A stretch of 64,000 bases of DNA. Origin: Saccharina japonica (taxonomy: Eukaryota > Sar > Phaeophyceae > Laminariales > Laminariaceae). Numbering within the stretch: the first letter of the stretch is position 1; the number at the start of each line of letters is the position of its first letter. The stretch spans positions 37,871 to 101,870 of the forward strand of contig MEHQ01002901.1 in the NCBI GenBank assembly GCA_008828725.1, given 5' to 3'. Shown here one piece after another: positions 11,358-24,000 of the stretch. The translations under genes and the position numbers were made by a program. The notes beneath the pieces are model-generated. The model ran no database searches and was not told where the DNA came from. It saw nothing but the letters and a program-made list of their open reading frames with translations.

Positions 11358-13715
11358 TTCCGCGGATAAGGGTGGGGCGTACGGTACCGGCACCCCAATG
11401 TGCAGACCATGCAACATGTATTTCGTGGTCGCTGGTAAAGAGGAGTACGCGCACTTCCCATTCATCGGTGACGGTGCTTGGAGTTTCATATTTTGCACAT
11501 CGGATGTGCTTCTATAGTCGACGGGATGGAGGAAAGGAAGGGCGGGGGGGGGGGTGTCAGACGGGGTGACTAGGAGTGGCCGAGAGACAGATCGAGTGCG
11601 CGAGGGGGATACGAGGAGAGGGAGAGGGGGTAGATCGTGTTGTCGAGAGGGCGTGGGTGCACAACCTAGTCTAGAAATGTCCCTTGGAGCATTTCTTTGA
11701 TCTACAGTCAAGGGGCCTTCCTGCCCGGACCTCCCTTTACCGTTGACACACGGTGTAGCTGGACGTGACGGTTCTGCGGGTCAGCACGCAGCGAGTACTG
11801 TGCGGCACCATATGTCTGTTTTTTGCCGTAGGGCTGAAGAAACGTGTATCCTTATGCTTCACGTAATGGGAACCCTTTTTCAGGGTTGAGGTGTTTCGCA
11901 CGATGTCTTAGTTCGGTTGTTTTCTGTTGGTGAAGAACTTCGTAGATTGCGGGAGGAACAAAGGGCGTGCGACGCGAACAGGCGGTCAAGTTATGAACGG
12001 AACATGCTTCTAAAGACGTGTCCCGACAGACCGTGGCATGGCGTTGATGCATCTTTTCCTCTGGGATGCGGAACACCTCGGTTTCCATCATACTGGTGCA
12101 GTAGATATATCCACAAACCTCCTGAAAAGTGTCAGTTTTATTGTTAGAAGGAAGAAGTTTGTTTGGCATTTTCGTATATAGCACCTGGAGCCCTGTACCC
12201 GGCCCAATTTGACTTGCTAAGCTGCAGAATGCGCACCGTCATGACCATCATACGATGGCCTAGGCACACGAACCGTACAAGTTTATAGTAAAACGTACGA
12301 GTACATATATGATATTTCGATTCATTGGGTAGTCCTACTATCCACAAAGGGTGGAAGTGAGCAACGTAAGATAACGAGGTCAAAATGTGGCCGTCTTACC
12401 TTGGCAGGCCCCCTTTGTTGTTTTTGTTGGGACCTATGTACCAGATGAGATACAGGGGTAGGGGGTGCGGAGGCTTTGCCATCGAGAGCTGACAAGGCGA
12501 CGATCATAGATTGTCACGTCGGCACGAGTGGCCACGCCCGGAGCGTCGTACCTAGCGTGATCGCCTGAGCTTTTTCGACGCAGGATCAAGCCGTATACCG
12601 AATCGCATCGTTGACCAGTTATATTTACGTGTTTACCCAGACTCTTCATTCAACCTACATTTGGGCGCTGTTGGTATATACACAGTATACCCTGTGCGAT
12701 TGGGCTTGGGGGACGGGTATACTGCCTTACACACGATCGCTCGGGCCCGTATTGCTTTGTTTGTATGATTCCTGGTTGTATTTCCCCGGCATGCTGATTT
12801 ATTTCCCCGGCATGAATGGTGGGCTACCTGGGGGAGCGAGTACGCGCATGCAAGGAGTAGTTGTTGAGGGTTGGAGAGGCGATATGCCCCTCATCACGCA
12901 CAACGTGTTTTGGCCTTCAGAGTCTTAGCCGAGAGGCCGCACGCACCCATCGTTGATGTGCAAGGTACAGTAGTTGAACGCACGGATTGCATTTGGCAGG
13001 AATATATACTTCAGTATATATATAGATAGGGGGAAGGGGAGTCGGAGGCAGCGTGCTGCGTGAGCGTTTAAGCAAAGCAATGTTGACATTGGGACTGTTT
13101 TACGTATGTATGGGAGTCCACGCCCCCCCGTTTACGCATCCTTTCTAAAGCCGAAGGAGACCCATGCCGTGTGTCCTCGTGGCATGCGTTTGTTTCTGGA
13201 AGGCGTAACAATCAATATATATATTAACATGAAAGGATATTTGGTTTTTGGAGGAAAAGAGTAAAACGATGCCACGTTGTTTACAGCGGGTCTTCATCTG
13301 CATGTACATGTTTCAAGTCTACCTCATTTCAAGGGCCAGCTGAGTCGATCCTGTTTAGCCCCAAGGACATGGGCTCAACCTGTTACGAACTGGATCAAGC
13401 TGAATTGCCTTTTTATTTCTCCCATTCCGCATGATACGTTTACTCGAGAATAACATTCATAACCGGAAATCGCTGTGCGTGTCCCCGAAATGGCCTGGTA
13501 GAAAAGGCGAACGCTGGACCTGATTGGCACTCAGGCTGGTGCTCATGTACTTCGTAGAATAAGGAACAAGCAATTTCCCCTGGCGGCAGCCTTGGAATCT
13601 CATATTTAAACAAAAACACAAACTGTGAAGCAAAAACATTGTGCCGATTGGCGTACACTAAAGGTGGCTTATTCTCAGTTTGCAAAACTGAGTCTCTAAT
13701 TTGGGAGTTCAAATC

Positions 13716-13760
13716 CTGTCTTTCTGTCTGTCTGTATGTCTGTCTGTCTGTCTGTCTGTC
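13716..13760 (+). repeat. (CTGT)n microsatellite behind a tRNA-like B box
   Basis: The tetramer run is preceded by GGGAGTTCAAATCC (13702-13715), a sequence like a Pol III B box. It may be a short SINE end. Confidence 0.6.
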
Positions 13761-13829
13761 TTACTAGCTTTTCTCCCCACAAGAGGCTCACCCCCTCGAA
13801 CTTGTTGTTCTCGAAATCCCTTGTCTGAT

Positions 13830-13854
13830 CCCCCCCCCCCCCCCCCCCCCCCCC
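13830..13854 (+). repeat. C25 homopolymer
   Basis: A pure C run with no LINE tail in front of it. Confidence 0.95.
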
Positions 13855-14385
13855 GACCGCACAGACTCTCCATTCATCACCTTACGGGCGCCCTCAAAGT
13901 TTCAGCTCGTTTGGCGCAGCTTGGGTGATGTTGTGCTCATTATCTCCAGCCTAGACGGGCTACCCTTGGCTACCCTTGGTCTTTTGTTAAATTCGCTCGA
14001 CCGTCGGTCTCCTCGTAAACATTATTAGGTGCATTTGTACATTTTGTGGCCATCGAAATGTCCCTTATATTTCCGGCCAAACTGGCACCGTGACGGAAGT
14101 CTCCCAAGCAGAAAATCTTCGAGCGTGAAGGACACTGGCGCGTTCCAACTCGATGACCGGCTGCTGCGCACTCGCGTCTTCGATATCCAACCTCTCCCTC
14201 TCGGCTGCTTTGGGGCGACCGTCCATATCCCTGCCCCGCTCTTTCCGTCTCTCCGTTCCTCTCCTCTCCCGGTGTCCCTCTCTCTCGTCCTCTCCCAGTT
14301 TATATTGTCTCCTCGGCATCTCACCTCCTACTTCCGAGTCAGCAGTTTGTTACTCTGCTGATACTATTAACACCGTATTTTAATT

Positions 14386-14660
14386 GTGTTAGTATCGCAA
14401 TCGAATGAGTAACATTCGCGTTGCTAGTCTCCGGTCTTACTAAAAAATATGTGTTGAAAAAGGGCCATTTTTATCGAGCAAGTTTTGTCCAAGTGTTAGT
14501 ATCGCAATCGAATGAGTAACATTCGCGTTGCTAGTCTCCGGTCTTACTAAAAAATATGTGTTGAAAAAGGGCCATTTTTATCGAGCAAGTTTTGTCCAAC
14601 CAAGTGTTACAGTAGTACCGCAATCGAATGAGTATCATTCGCGTTGTTGCTAGTCCCCAG
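14386..14660 (+). repeat. 107-bp tandem repeat, two full copies plus a partial
   Basis: Units start at 14386, 14493 and 14603 with GTGTTAGTATCGCAATCGAA. The first two appear identical, and the third is shortened and changed. Confidence 0.9.
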
Positions 14661-14820
14661 TCCTGAAAACAATTGCAAGTCTTTGTCCTGCGTTTTTCCC
14701 GCGGGCTCAGGGGTAGTTCCTCGTTTATTGTCTTCAATGTTGCACAGATAGATGTTGCTCCGAGTACCTTGGAGTAAAGTAAGGAGTATTGGAGATATAA
14801 CACTTCAGGTACTTCGTGTA

Positions 14821-15041
14821 CTCAAAGTATTTCGGGGTTCAATACTCCGGGATACTGCTCGTACTCGGAGTATTTCGGGTATGAACACTCTCGATACTGC
14901 TTGTACTCGGAGTATTTCGGGGTCCGATACTGCGGGTACTCCTTGTACTCCAAGTATTTGGGGCTTCAGTACTGCTCATACTCCAAGTACTCCGAGTATT
15001 TAGGCCTCCAGTACTCTCATACTCTTAAGTACTCGGAGTAC
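14821..15041 (+). repeat. 42-bp minisatellite
   Basis: Units begin at 14821, 14864, 14906, 14948, 14990 and 15032 with CTCGGAGTATTT or a close variant, and are interspersed with palindromic TACTCGGAGTA. A period of 14 codons keeps one frame open. Confidence 0.85.
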
Positions 15042-16450
15042 GAAATGCACGCGATACTCGGAGTATACTGCACAATCGGACTGCATACATAGGACGGTGC
15101 TTTCGTTTTTGAGATCGCAAAATACAAATCTGAAGCTCGAAATCGAACCGCATAGGAAACGGCCTCTTGCTTGTGCTAAATCTGACCGGATCGAAAAATG
15201 GCATGGTCTTTAAATTCAAGATGTTATCCACGCAGCAAGCAAGAGCAGCATCAACAACAGCAGCAGCAGCAGCAGCAGCACGATAGAGATGGCTCCCGGA
15301 TTCGAAAATTGGAACCGGTACCAGTACCACCGCCTTCGGTGGGATTTGACCAGTATACCGTCCCGGGTTCCCGCGGTACTGGGTATCCCGGGTTCCCGTA
15401 CGTGTACCCGGGGTTACATGTGCATTTTGCTCCACTCTTGTGTTTGAGCGGCGTGAACGGTCCTCAGGCGGGGTAGTGAGGCGTGGTGAGGCGGAAAGTG
15501 GGAGGACAAGCCTTCATGTCGTCTCTCTCAANCCGCTGCTGTGCGCCAAGAACGAGCTTTGAGGGTCGAGGGGACAAGGGGGTACCCGTGGTGTGATTTG
15601 AGGGGGTCACTTTTCTGTCGCTTATTGACTTGATTTCGGGGGTCACTTTTCTGTCACGCTGAGTAACTTGAAAACTGGGGCCACTTTTGTCACGCCTATT
15701 ATCTTGAAAATCGGGCTTCACTTTTGGGATTATGCTTTCTGAGTCTCCGGTCCAAGGACCGGAGAATATAATCGCCTGGCTAACCCCAGCCTCGATCTAA
15801 ATCCCCCATCCTTTGATATCCCGGGGCAGCGAGAAGAGCTCGTAGTTGATTGTGATGCTCACAGCTCGCAACGGCCAGGCACCAGCAGCGAGTACAGATG
15901 ATTGGAACGAGCGCTATACATTGATTGTCAGATGGCAAATACTGCACGCAGTAGATGCGTACATATGGTTCATACGACTATAGAAAAGTATATATATTGA
16001 TGTACTGCAGGTCGTGCATCGTGCATGTTGTGGGAGATACATAGCCATCAGACAACATCAGTTAGTAGTTGTGCTGGCCGCTGGCGGCAGCGAGCACACC
16101 CGAGACGAACCCTGTCCACCCTTTCGATGTTCCGATGCACAGCAGTACCGCGTGGTTGCCGATTGTTCCTATGACTCGAAACTGCGAGAAACAAATCAGA
16201 GGTATACAGAATGTCCCTAGGTGCCGTCGGCAGTTGCGTATGGAGATGAACGCCAGTGTACGATACGTACAGAGAAACGGAAGAATCAGGCACCGCATCA
16301 CCTGCAAAAAGTAAAAAGCGTACGGCTGAGATATGATTTTCTAATTATTTTGTGTTTTTGGCAGATTTTACAGGTCGTACTTGGGTCGTACGTTTGTTTT
16401 CACACCAGCAGCACAGCAGAATCGGCACAGCAGCAACACAGCAGCAGCAA
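15042..16450. other. Intergenic with small repeats, one N
   Basis: CAG run at 15256-15281, single N at 15532, tandem repeat at 15595-15728. No coding support. Confidence 0.4.
15595..15728 (+). repeat. Degenerate tandem repeat of about 50 bp
   Basis: Four units with the core GGGGGTCACTTTTCTGTC, getting more diverged to the right. Confidence 0.7.
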
Positions 16451-18189
16451 CACAGTACGTACAGTAGTAGTAGTTGTAGTAGACGTCCAGCAGTGGTTCG
16501 GCAGCAGAGAGGGGAGAGGGGCTAATAAATAATGTAGTGGTACCCTGCCGAGCCGATACCTGCCGCAGTCGTTATCGGCGTAGAGGGTGATGGTCTTGCA
16601 ACAAAATAACTCAAATTCTGCCAGCAGCCTTCCTGTGACACGGAGTACTATGATACAGCATACCAAAGAGATGAGATTTCATATCGCAACTATATATCGT
16701 TTTCACACCCTCCAGCAGCGGCACATGAGAATCGGCACAGCAGCGTAAGTAGTAGTAGTTGTAGTAGACGTCCAGCAGTGGTTCGGCAGCAGAGAGGGGA
16801 GAGGGACTAATAAAATGTAGTGGTACCCTGCCGAGCCGATACCTGTCGCAGTCGTTATCGGCGTAGAGGGTGATGGTCTTGCAACAAAATAACTCAAAAT
16901 TCTGCCAGCAGCCTTCCTGTGATACGGAGTACTATGATACAGCATACGAAAGAGATGAGATGGATAGCTACAATCATTAGTATCTACGAGTACGAGCTAT
17001 CTACAGCAATCATACGTGCCACAACACAGCAGCAGCAACAACACAGTACGTACAGTAGTAGTAGTTGTAGTAGACGTCCAGCAGTGGTTCGGCAGCAGAG
17101 AGGGGAGAGGGGCTAATGAAATGTAGTGGTACCCTGCCGAGCCGATACCTGTCGCAGTCGTTATCGGCGGAGACGGACTGGGACGAGATTCCAGCGTGTG
17201 CGCTAGCGGGGGTGATGCATGAAGTTTTACAGAGGGTCCTCGGGTTGAGGGCCAAGTTCGGGGATCGAGCGCGGATTCTCATTCAAAAAATGGATGTCAA
17301 GAACGCGTTCAGACAGATCCCAGTAGATCCTGAAGGGGCAGCGGTTTTCGGGTACGTTTTGGGAGAGTACCTTTTTGTCGATTTGCGCTTGCAGTTTGAG
17401 TGGAGGGGCAGCCCGGGGTGGTGGGGCGTGATATCAGCTGCAATGCAGCGCGCGCAACGTAACACCACGAGAGAATCCGCGTCGTTCTCGCAGGCGGCGG
17501 ACCGCGCGGTAGCGCACGTGTCAGTGGCGCAGAAAACAGGGCGTCCAGTAGTCCCTTGGCCAGCAGAGTGCGTAGTATCAGGGCTGAGCAATATCGATGT
17601 CAACAAGTTCGCGCAGAAGGACCATTTTGGCTTCGGGGCAGGGAGTGCGGAGGTTTCTCTGGACCACAGGGTGGAGGCCCTCTTCCTTTTGCTGACGCAC
17701 CTCATGCAGTACGTGGTGGACGGCAGCAAAACCTACGGACGCGCATCGCTGCGCCGGACGGGCAAGCTGGTCGAGCGTTTCCGCGCGATCGCCAAGGGGG
17801 TGAGGACCTTCCACGCACAGAACACAGAGGTGGCGCTATCGGAGACGTTCAAGGGGAAATTCGTTGATTGCTTCAACAAAGATCTCCAGGACTGAACGGA
17901 GGAGGTTTCCCGGCAAGCGCATATGTTGAGGCAGGAAGCGAGACGTTCCCGGGTCCAAGCGGGGAGAGGGGCTAATGAAATGTAGTGGTACCCTGCCGAG
18001 CCGATACCTACCGCAGTCGTTATCGGCGTAGAGGGTGATGGTCTTGCAACAAAATAACTCAGATTCTGCCAGCAGCCTTCCTGTGACACGGAGTATTATA
18101 CTATGATACAGCATACGAAAGAGATGAGATGGATAGCTACAATTATTAGTATCTACGAGTACGAGCTATCTACAGCAATCATACGTGCC
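16451..18189 (+). mobile_element. Retroelement remnant: reverse-transcriptase fragment within a four-copy repeat
   Basis: Repeat copies lie at 16451-16677, 16745-17018, 17041-17168 (left part only) and 17965-18189 (right part only). The last two share a direct repeat of about 65 bases (17100-17168 and 17967-18030) and bracket the reverse-transcriptase fragment. Copies 1 and 2 look like the product of recombination across those repeats. There is no identifiable TG...CA LTR pair and no primer-binding site. Confidence 0.55.
17155..17895 (+). pseudogene. DIRS/Ty3-like reverse-transcriptase fragment
   Basis: The frame contains MDVKNAFRQIPVDPEGAAV, the first catalytic-Asp block of DIRS and Ty3-type reverse transcriptases, and LQFEWRGSPGWWGVISAAM, the next block (usually LPFG/LQFGxRGSP). 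The block with the catalytic Asp pair (xxDD) is missing, and the sequence after about residue 155 does not continue the polymerase. The fragment therefore has an internal deletion or rearrangement and is inactive. The codons before 17155 belong to the flanking repeat. Confidence 0.6.
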
Positions 18190-18816
18190 GAGCAATGAGT
18201 CATGATTATAATCAATAATATAATCATGTGGAATGATCAAAGTTTGGTGATGATTATTCGTTCTCATCAAGCGTGAAAACGAACAAATCGCCACATACAT
18301 GTTGCTTTAATTAGTCTTGGAAAAAGAGACCTTGGTCTTTAATCGAATGAATAACGATTGAAAAGCGGTAAAAAAAGCGGCGACAGAAAGCGAGGTCAGA
18401 TAATCACGGTCAAATAACTGGGGTCAAATAGCTGCGGTCAAGAAAAGATAAGAGGTATTTCAGAGCCGAAACAGAAACTAAACCCTAAAGGGATTTATAA
18501 TAGCCAATCGTTTATATCATACCCGTACTAACTTCTGCTGCGCTGCTCCTTCTTACGGAAAGTTTGCCCGTATCCGATACCCTAATTATTTCTGCCGTGT
18601 ACTGGTTCCAGGGTATAGATTCTTGAAAGTAAAATGGATGGAATGCCACGTTATGTTCATATTATTCTGACTACTCCACACACAGGGCACCCCATTAGGT
18701 ATGGTTTGGACCATGACGATCGCCTCCTCGAGGGCTACCGACCTGTTGCGTGCGGTAGGGGCGTAGCAGTTTTGAAACAAATTCGGCCGTGGGGTACCCC
18801 AGACTGATTATCATCG

Positions 18817-18870
<54 letters not shown>

Positions 18871-20557
18871 ATATCTGATTCCGTTCCTGAGACCACAAGT
18901 GTTCCACTTGTGGAATAATTCCATTAACCATCTGACAATAATGTGCAGATAAATATATAGAAACAGACACTCTGCGACAGCTCTGGCACCCTGCGACGTA
19001 CTCTTTGACCCAGTGTGTGTTCTTCCCATTTAATCGTCCTTTCTACCCGTCGACATCCAGCACACCCAACCAAGTGTCTGTGTCGATTCTTCATCCTATT
19101 AATAGAGAGATACCAGTCCTGTGGTCACAGAACTACGACACAGAGATACTACGTTGCAATGCAGGAAGCAAAGCAGACAATGCAATGCCATACGTACACG
19201 ACAGGCACGACCTATCCTGCTAGTAATCCAGCTGCAAGAGAGAGAAATCAAAAATAGAAAAAGCGAAAAGGAAAATAAATAAATCAATCAATAATAAAAC
19301 AGATCATCAATAAACAAACAAACAAAAACGATGACAAAAGACAAAGAAAGAAAGTGTCGTGCTTATCCCTGCAGGAGATGACCGACGATACGAAAAAACA
19401 ATTAAATGAAAAGGAAATAACGTAAACAGAGCAAGACTAAGAACGAAAGTAACTGACAGGCAACCGAAGCACACACCAAAAGCACGTCCCAGGCAGCCGA
19501 GGCAGGTTTCTACCCGTATAGTACAGACAGGTTCTACCAGCTAGTCGGTCTGGTACCATGCTACCCGGTCTGCCGTCGCCTTCCTGTTTTCATCAGTCGC
19601 GGTTTCCCTACGAGTCAATCCCCCTCCCCGTCTTCATTCCCTCGGGTGCCACCCATACGAAGGTTTTTGCAGCTACCCTGAATGCGGCGCCCGAGTGTCT
19701 AAAATATGGTTCAAGGCAAAAAAGCAAAGGTGTCGGGACAAGTAAGAATGGACAGAAGAAGGGCGTCGATCGGCGGGGGGAGAAATCAAGACCGGGAGGG
19801 ACAGCCGATTTCCCGGGCAAGTTCTTCTGGTCCTTCAAGGGGGGGCAAGCGGTGTAAGCACCGTGGACATACTTGTGGAGCCGCAAGGGGGGGGTGTTTG
19901 TGGGGCCGGAGCCAAGCGATTCGTGGCATATGCAACGTCAGATCGGCAGCGGTAGAGGAGTGGAACGGTGGGAAGGGTAGGCCGGAATGAGGCTGGTCCC
20001 ATCGCAGTGCAACCCATCACGATGAAAGAAACACGGAGTCGAACAAACAGGCGGATATCAGAGCTAGCGATGCGAGTAGTCTGACGCATGAACAGCGATC
20101 ATCGAAAGCACCCATGGTGCACGTGCGGGTGAATAAAGCGACCCCGGTCTACGTTTCGAAAGTCCCAATGCGGCGGGAGAAGTGGCGAGATCGAGCTGGA
20201 TCAAGCTGCTGGGTGCCTGAGTGTGTGGAAGCGGAAGGTCGGGTAGAAAATAAATTTGAGGGGAGCGACAGCAGCGCCATGGGATAAGCTATCAGAAAAT
20301 AGCGATGTATTGATTAGCGTGTAGCCACCGTCAGAATCCATGACGATGGTAGCGAACTCGGACCCCCGCTCGCACCCTTTACAGGAAGTTGCGCTCACAA
20401 ACTCACCCCTACCTCATGCAAAGTGCACAACAACTGCAGTATATTCGCCATTACTCGTCCTCGACCATTTAGCGAGTCCACCTTCAACTAATAGCTAATA
20501 TCAACACTGCTCCTATAAACACTGCTCCTATAAACACTACCAACACGGGAGTGCCGT
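18190..20557. other. Intergenic, downstream of the kinesin-like gene
   Basis: AT-rich to about 19.5 kb. Frames at 19558-19990 (+) are Gly/Arg/Lys-rich and were not recognised. Confidence 0.35.
18816..18870 (+). repeat. (GACA)n microsatellite
   Basis: The same tetramer as at 13716-13760 on the other strand, about 13 units. Confidence 0.9.
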
Positions 20558-21076
20558 CTATGCGTACCACCCGCGGCCAACATCCCTGTGAAATTCTCCC
20601 CCAGTCGTCCGTTTCCAATCCCTTTCCACCCCCGCTTCTCCCCTTCCTCCAACCCCCCCCTCCCTCCTGGTGCCAGTGGTAGACGCAAACGATTCCTTCG
20701 CAAGCGTTGTTCTGCCGAAGCTTGTGGCGACCTCGTATCCTCTTGTCGACGTCTCTGTCGCAGGTGCGGTTTCGGCGTAACTGCCGCCGTAGTCGTCATT
20801 TTCGTGATCGTTCCATTCGCATGGCGTTACGCCGCCACCGGTTTTCTCCCGGCGGCCACCCCGGGAAAATTGACCCCCCGCATATTCGATCGGTCCGTTT
20901 GCTGATCCAGCGCCGCCATTGACATCACCGAGAGTGTCGCCACCGTCGCCACGGCCAACACCGCCGCCGCCGCCGCCGCCGCCGCCGGCGACGACACCAA
21001 TACCGCGCTTTGCCCGACCACCAGCACCACACTTATAATAATCATAGTAGCTGTCAATATAACCCCCACTTTCGGC
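20558..21076 (-). CDS. Kinesin-like gene, last exon: Gly-rich C-terminus
   Basis: Acceptor ACATAGAG, phase 0, open to a TAG at 20558-20560. The product has SGGYIDSYYDYYK, a run of nine glycines, and a mixed Gly/Thr/Glu tail ending GRGWYA. A GT donor just before the stop is possible, so the true end could lie further down, but nothing convincing follows before 18.2 kb. Confidence 0.6.
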   Translation of the reverse strand, partial: AESGGYIDSYYDYYKCGAGGRAKRGIGVVAGGGGGGGGGVGRGDGGDTLGDVNGGAGSANGPIEYAGGQFSRGGRREKTGGGVTPCEWNDHENDDYGGSYAETAPATETSTRGYEVATSFGRTTLAKESFASTTGTRREGGVGGRGEAGVERDWKRTTGGEFHRDVGRGWYA

Positions 21077-24000
21077 CTCTATGTCAGGGTTTGCACGGGG
21101 ATACGCCCACACCCTTCGTGTGGGAGCGTCGAGGCCTGCCCTGTGAGATACCGAGCTTCTCCCGCCTTTTCGGCCGCTGTGGTGGTGCCCCTGTGTGATA
21201 CATACAGTACGGAGGGGGGGGGGGGGGGGGGGGGTGGGGGAGTAGAGGGGGGGGGGGGGGGGTACGTTGTTTTGCTTGATGGTACAACGCTACAAAGTGT
21301 ACGATGCATGCAGCTGTCGCCAATTAGGCCGGGAAATAGTTTGTCCAATGCCGCACTGCTGTTATGAGCGGCCAACCCACCAGCCCTGGTAACGCTGAAG
21401 GCATGTGTGTCCACAGGCTGTGCGCGTCTGGCAAACATAGCGCGAACGCAAGCTACCACTCGGCACCACCTGAGAAAACGACACAAACAAGCAACGTTAG
21501 CAAATCTCGGCATTCCGATTGGTTTGTGCCCAAGGCCCACTGCTACGATCTCCCCGCATCCTTGTTACTTCAGCAAAACATGATCCTACACAACCTCTAA
21601 GTGATCTGTCCTCGAAAACGTAGGGCCAGGTGTAAATGGGTGGAGAGCCACTCCATATCCAAAAAAGGATCAAGCGACTTGTTCCCCTACAACACTTATC
21701 GATTCGTTTTCCTATTAACGCCGCGGTCCCGTCTCGTCTTAAACATCTCTCACCCAACTGAGTCGAGGGTCGCGACGAAATAATAGCTTGCCCAACGAGC
21801 ACGTCGGTACGCAGTACCAGGCATATACGTGAGCAATATCGCCAATTATGCAAGAAGAATCCTAGCTCTCACGTTCGTCGGGCCAACGTCTTCCTCCGCA
21901 GCTCCCGCTCTCCCACGCCGCATGTTCTCCGCGATATGCCGAGCTCGGTCCGCGGCACCCGCTGCAGTGCCTCCAAAGCCAGGAGAACTCCCGATCTCTT
22001 GGTCGGCGCTGGCGTCCCACTCCGCCGGCCTACCACCGGAGTGCCGCTCGATGAAACGTCTGATGTGGCCGTACGCTCGTCGGTCTTCGTCGAATCGGCG
22101 GCTTTTACTCCGCTCCTCTGCGACCGTGTAGGTGGGCGTTTTCAAGGTAATATTGCGGGGAGGTTACGGAATCGTTGAAATACATGGGAGGGTCAGCGGA
22201 CTGCTACTGGTCACGGTGATTTTACAACTGCACAACGGTGGGAATGGAGAACTTTCCACCAAGAACAGCGTATCGCGGGGGTCGGGAGATCCGAACTTCG
22301 CTCTATACTCGGAACGTTTTTTGGCATTAGTTCACAATATCACTGCGAGTTGGCGCCATCACACTGGCGCCCGCCGCATTCTGCAATACGCCACCCTTCC
22401 ACAATAAGTGTTACATCAACGTACTGTCTACAAGCCGACGCTAATGTGCGCTACGGGCGTTCCTGCCCTGTGCTGCGAACTCGGAGTGGTGTGAAACAGC
22501 ATCGCCATTTGCGCTTTTGTTGCTGTGCCGCATTCGATTGTACTGCTCGCGCATGGATATGTCCCTGTATATCGTGCGAGAGCATGCCGTACCTGCAAGC
22601 TCATGCAAGAGGGCTTCTCTGTCCGCCCACAACGATGCCTGCCAACAAAACGGAAACGAAGAAAACGTAAGGTCGAGAAGGATGTGCGAGGCGTTGGCAG
22701 AGGGACAATCCGCTCGAGCTTTAGCGTGCGGAGTATGAGACGCTCTCTCAAAGTCGATCACATGAACACATAACTTTGGGGCAAACAAACCAGCGCAAAA
22801 TATGGAGATCGTACGGTGGCACCTCTACTCCTGCGACGGGCGGAGGGACAGGCGAGAGCAGCAAAAAAACCATACCTGGAGTGGAGATCTTGGTAGAACA
22901 GCACAAGCTGACAGGCCATCTCACTAAATCCAACCTACAGACCTATTTGCGTCCAATGCACTTGGCACCACATACTCGTAGAGAAAACAAACAAACTACC
23001 ACCACTACCACCACCACCAACACCGCCACCAACATAAACAACTCGGATTTATGTAGAGCCCATCACGCCGGGTCCATTGCACGTGAGACCGACCTTACCT
23101 TACTGTCTCGCAGGCCGTCGATTTCCGCCGCGCTCCTCTCGGCCAGCGCTTCTGCCCTGGCGGACTCAAGACGACTCGCGGTCAGCTCTGCCTCGCGATG
23201 TCGCTCTTGGAGGACTAGCTCGCGGACATTCGATCTCTGCTCCGACAAAGTCCGTAGCAGTGCTTGACTCTGGGTTTCCGGGGCCGTCGGGGGGGGCAGA
23301 CGGCGGGGGGGGGGGGGGGTATTCATGTCACGCTCGCATGACCATAGACCCTCACATCCCAACAATCTCGAGACGGAGCACGTCGGGACGGAGCACGTCG
23401 GGACGGAGCACGTCGGGACGGAGCACGTCGGGTTTTCACCGATCAGGCAGACATTACTTGGGGCGCGGAGGGGGAGTTAGTGAGCAGGGAGTTATGAATG
23501 CCTTCTGCTGCGCTGCGCATACTATTCCACCCTAAATTCAAATCGTGTGTCTCCAAACGCCTTAGTGCGGTTCGAAAGGTGCTTAACGGGACGCTCTTCG
23601 TGACGCGATGCCATGTTCATCATATAAGGCGGCATCAAGCTTCGGGTTTCTCACCGTAAATCGGATAGGTCCACACGAGGAGGTCCTCGCAGCAGGCAAG
23701 AATGTCTACTTCGCACGCCCAGCGCCCACGCGATTGCTATTTCTCGTCGGACTCGCGGTACGATAGAGGTACTGTACCGTTGTTTGGCAGATGTTTGTTT
23801 CTCAATGACGGTGCTCCTTAATCCGACATCGTCGGAATGGGGTTAGGGCCCGAATTAACGAGTATAAAATAAATTCAATTTGGAAAAAATAAAATTCAAA
23901 TTCGCTTTTCATTGGTCAACACACGTACCAGCACCAAATATTATGCCCCGAGATCCTAATCTTTGTTGCTGGTGCGTGTGTTGACCAATGAGAAGCGAAT

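Larger units (their letters stand above)
11358..14385. other. Intergenic, no gene recognised
   Basis: Unique sequence with purine- and pyrimidine-rich tracts (11524-11640, 14200-14330), a CTGT run and a C25 run. Confidence 0.4.

Noticed and set aside
14386..14660. CRISPR-like array
   Set aside because: Long repeats without spacers in a eukaryotic context. Plain tandem repeat.
15532..15532. Single N as a second assembly junction
   Set aside because: Sequence on both sides shows no duplication or break, so it may be just an uncalled base.
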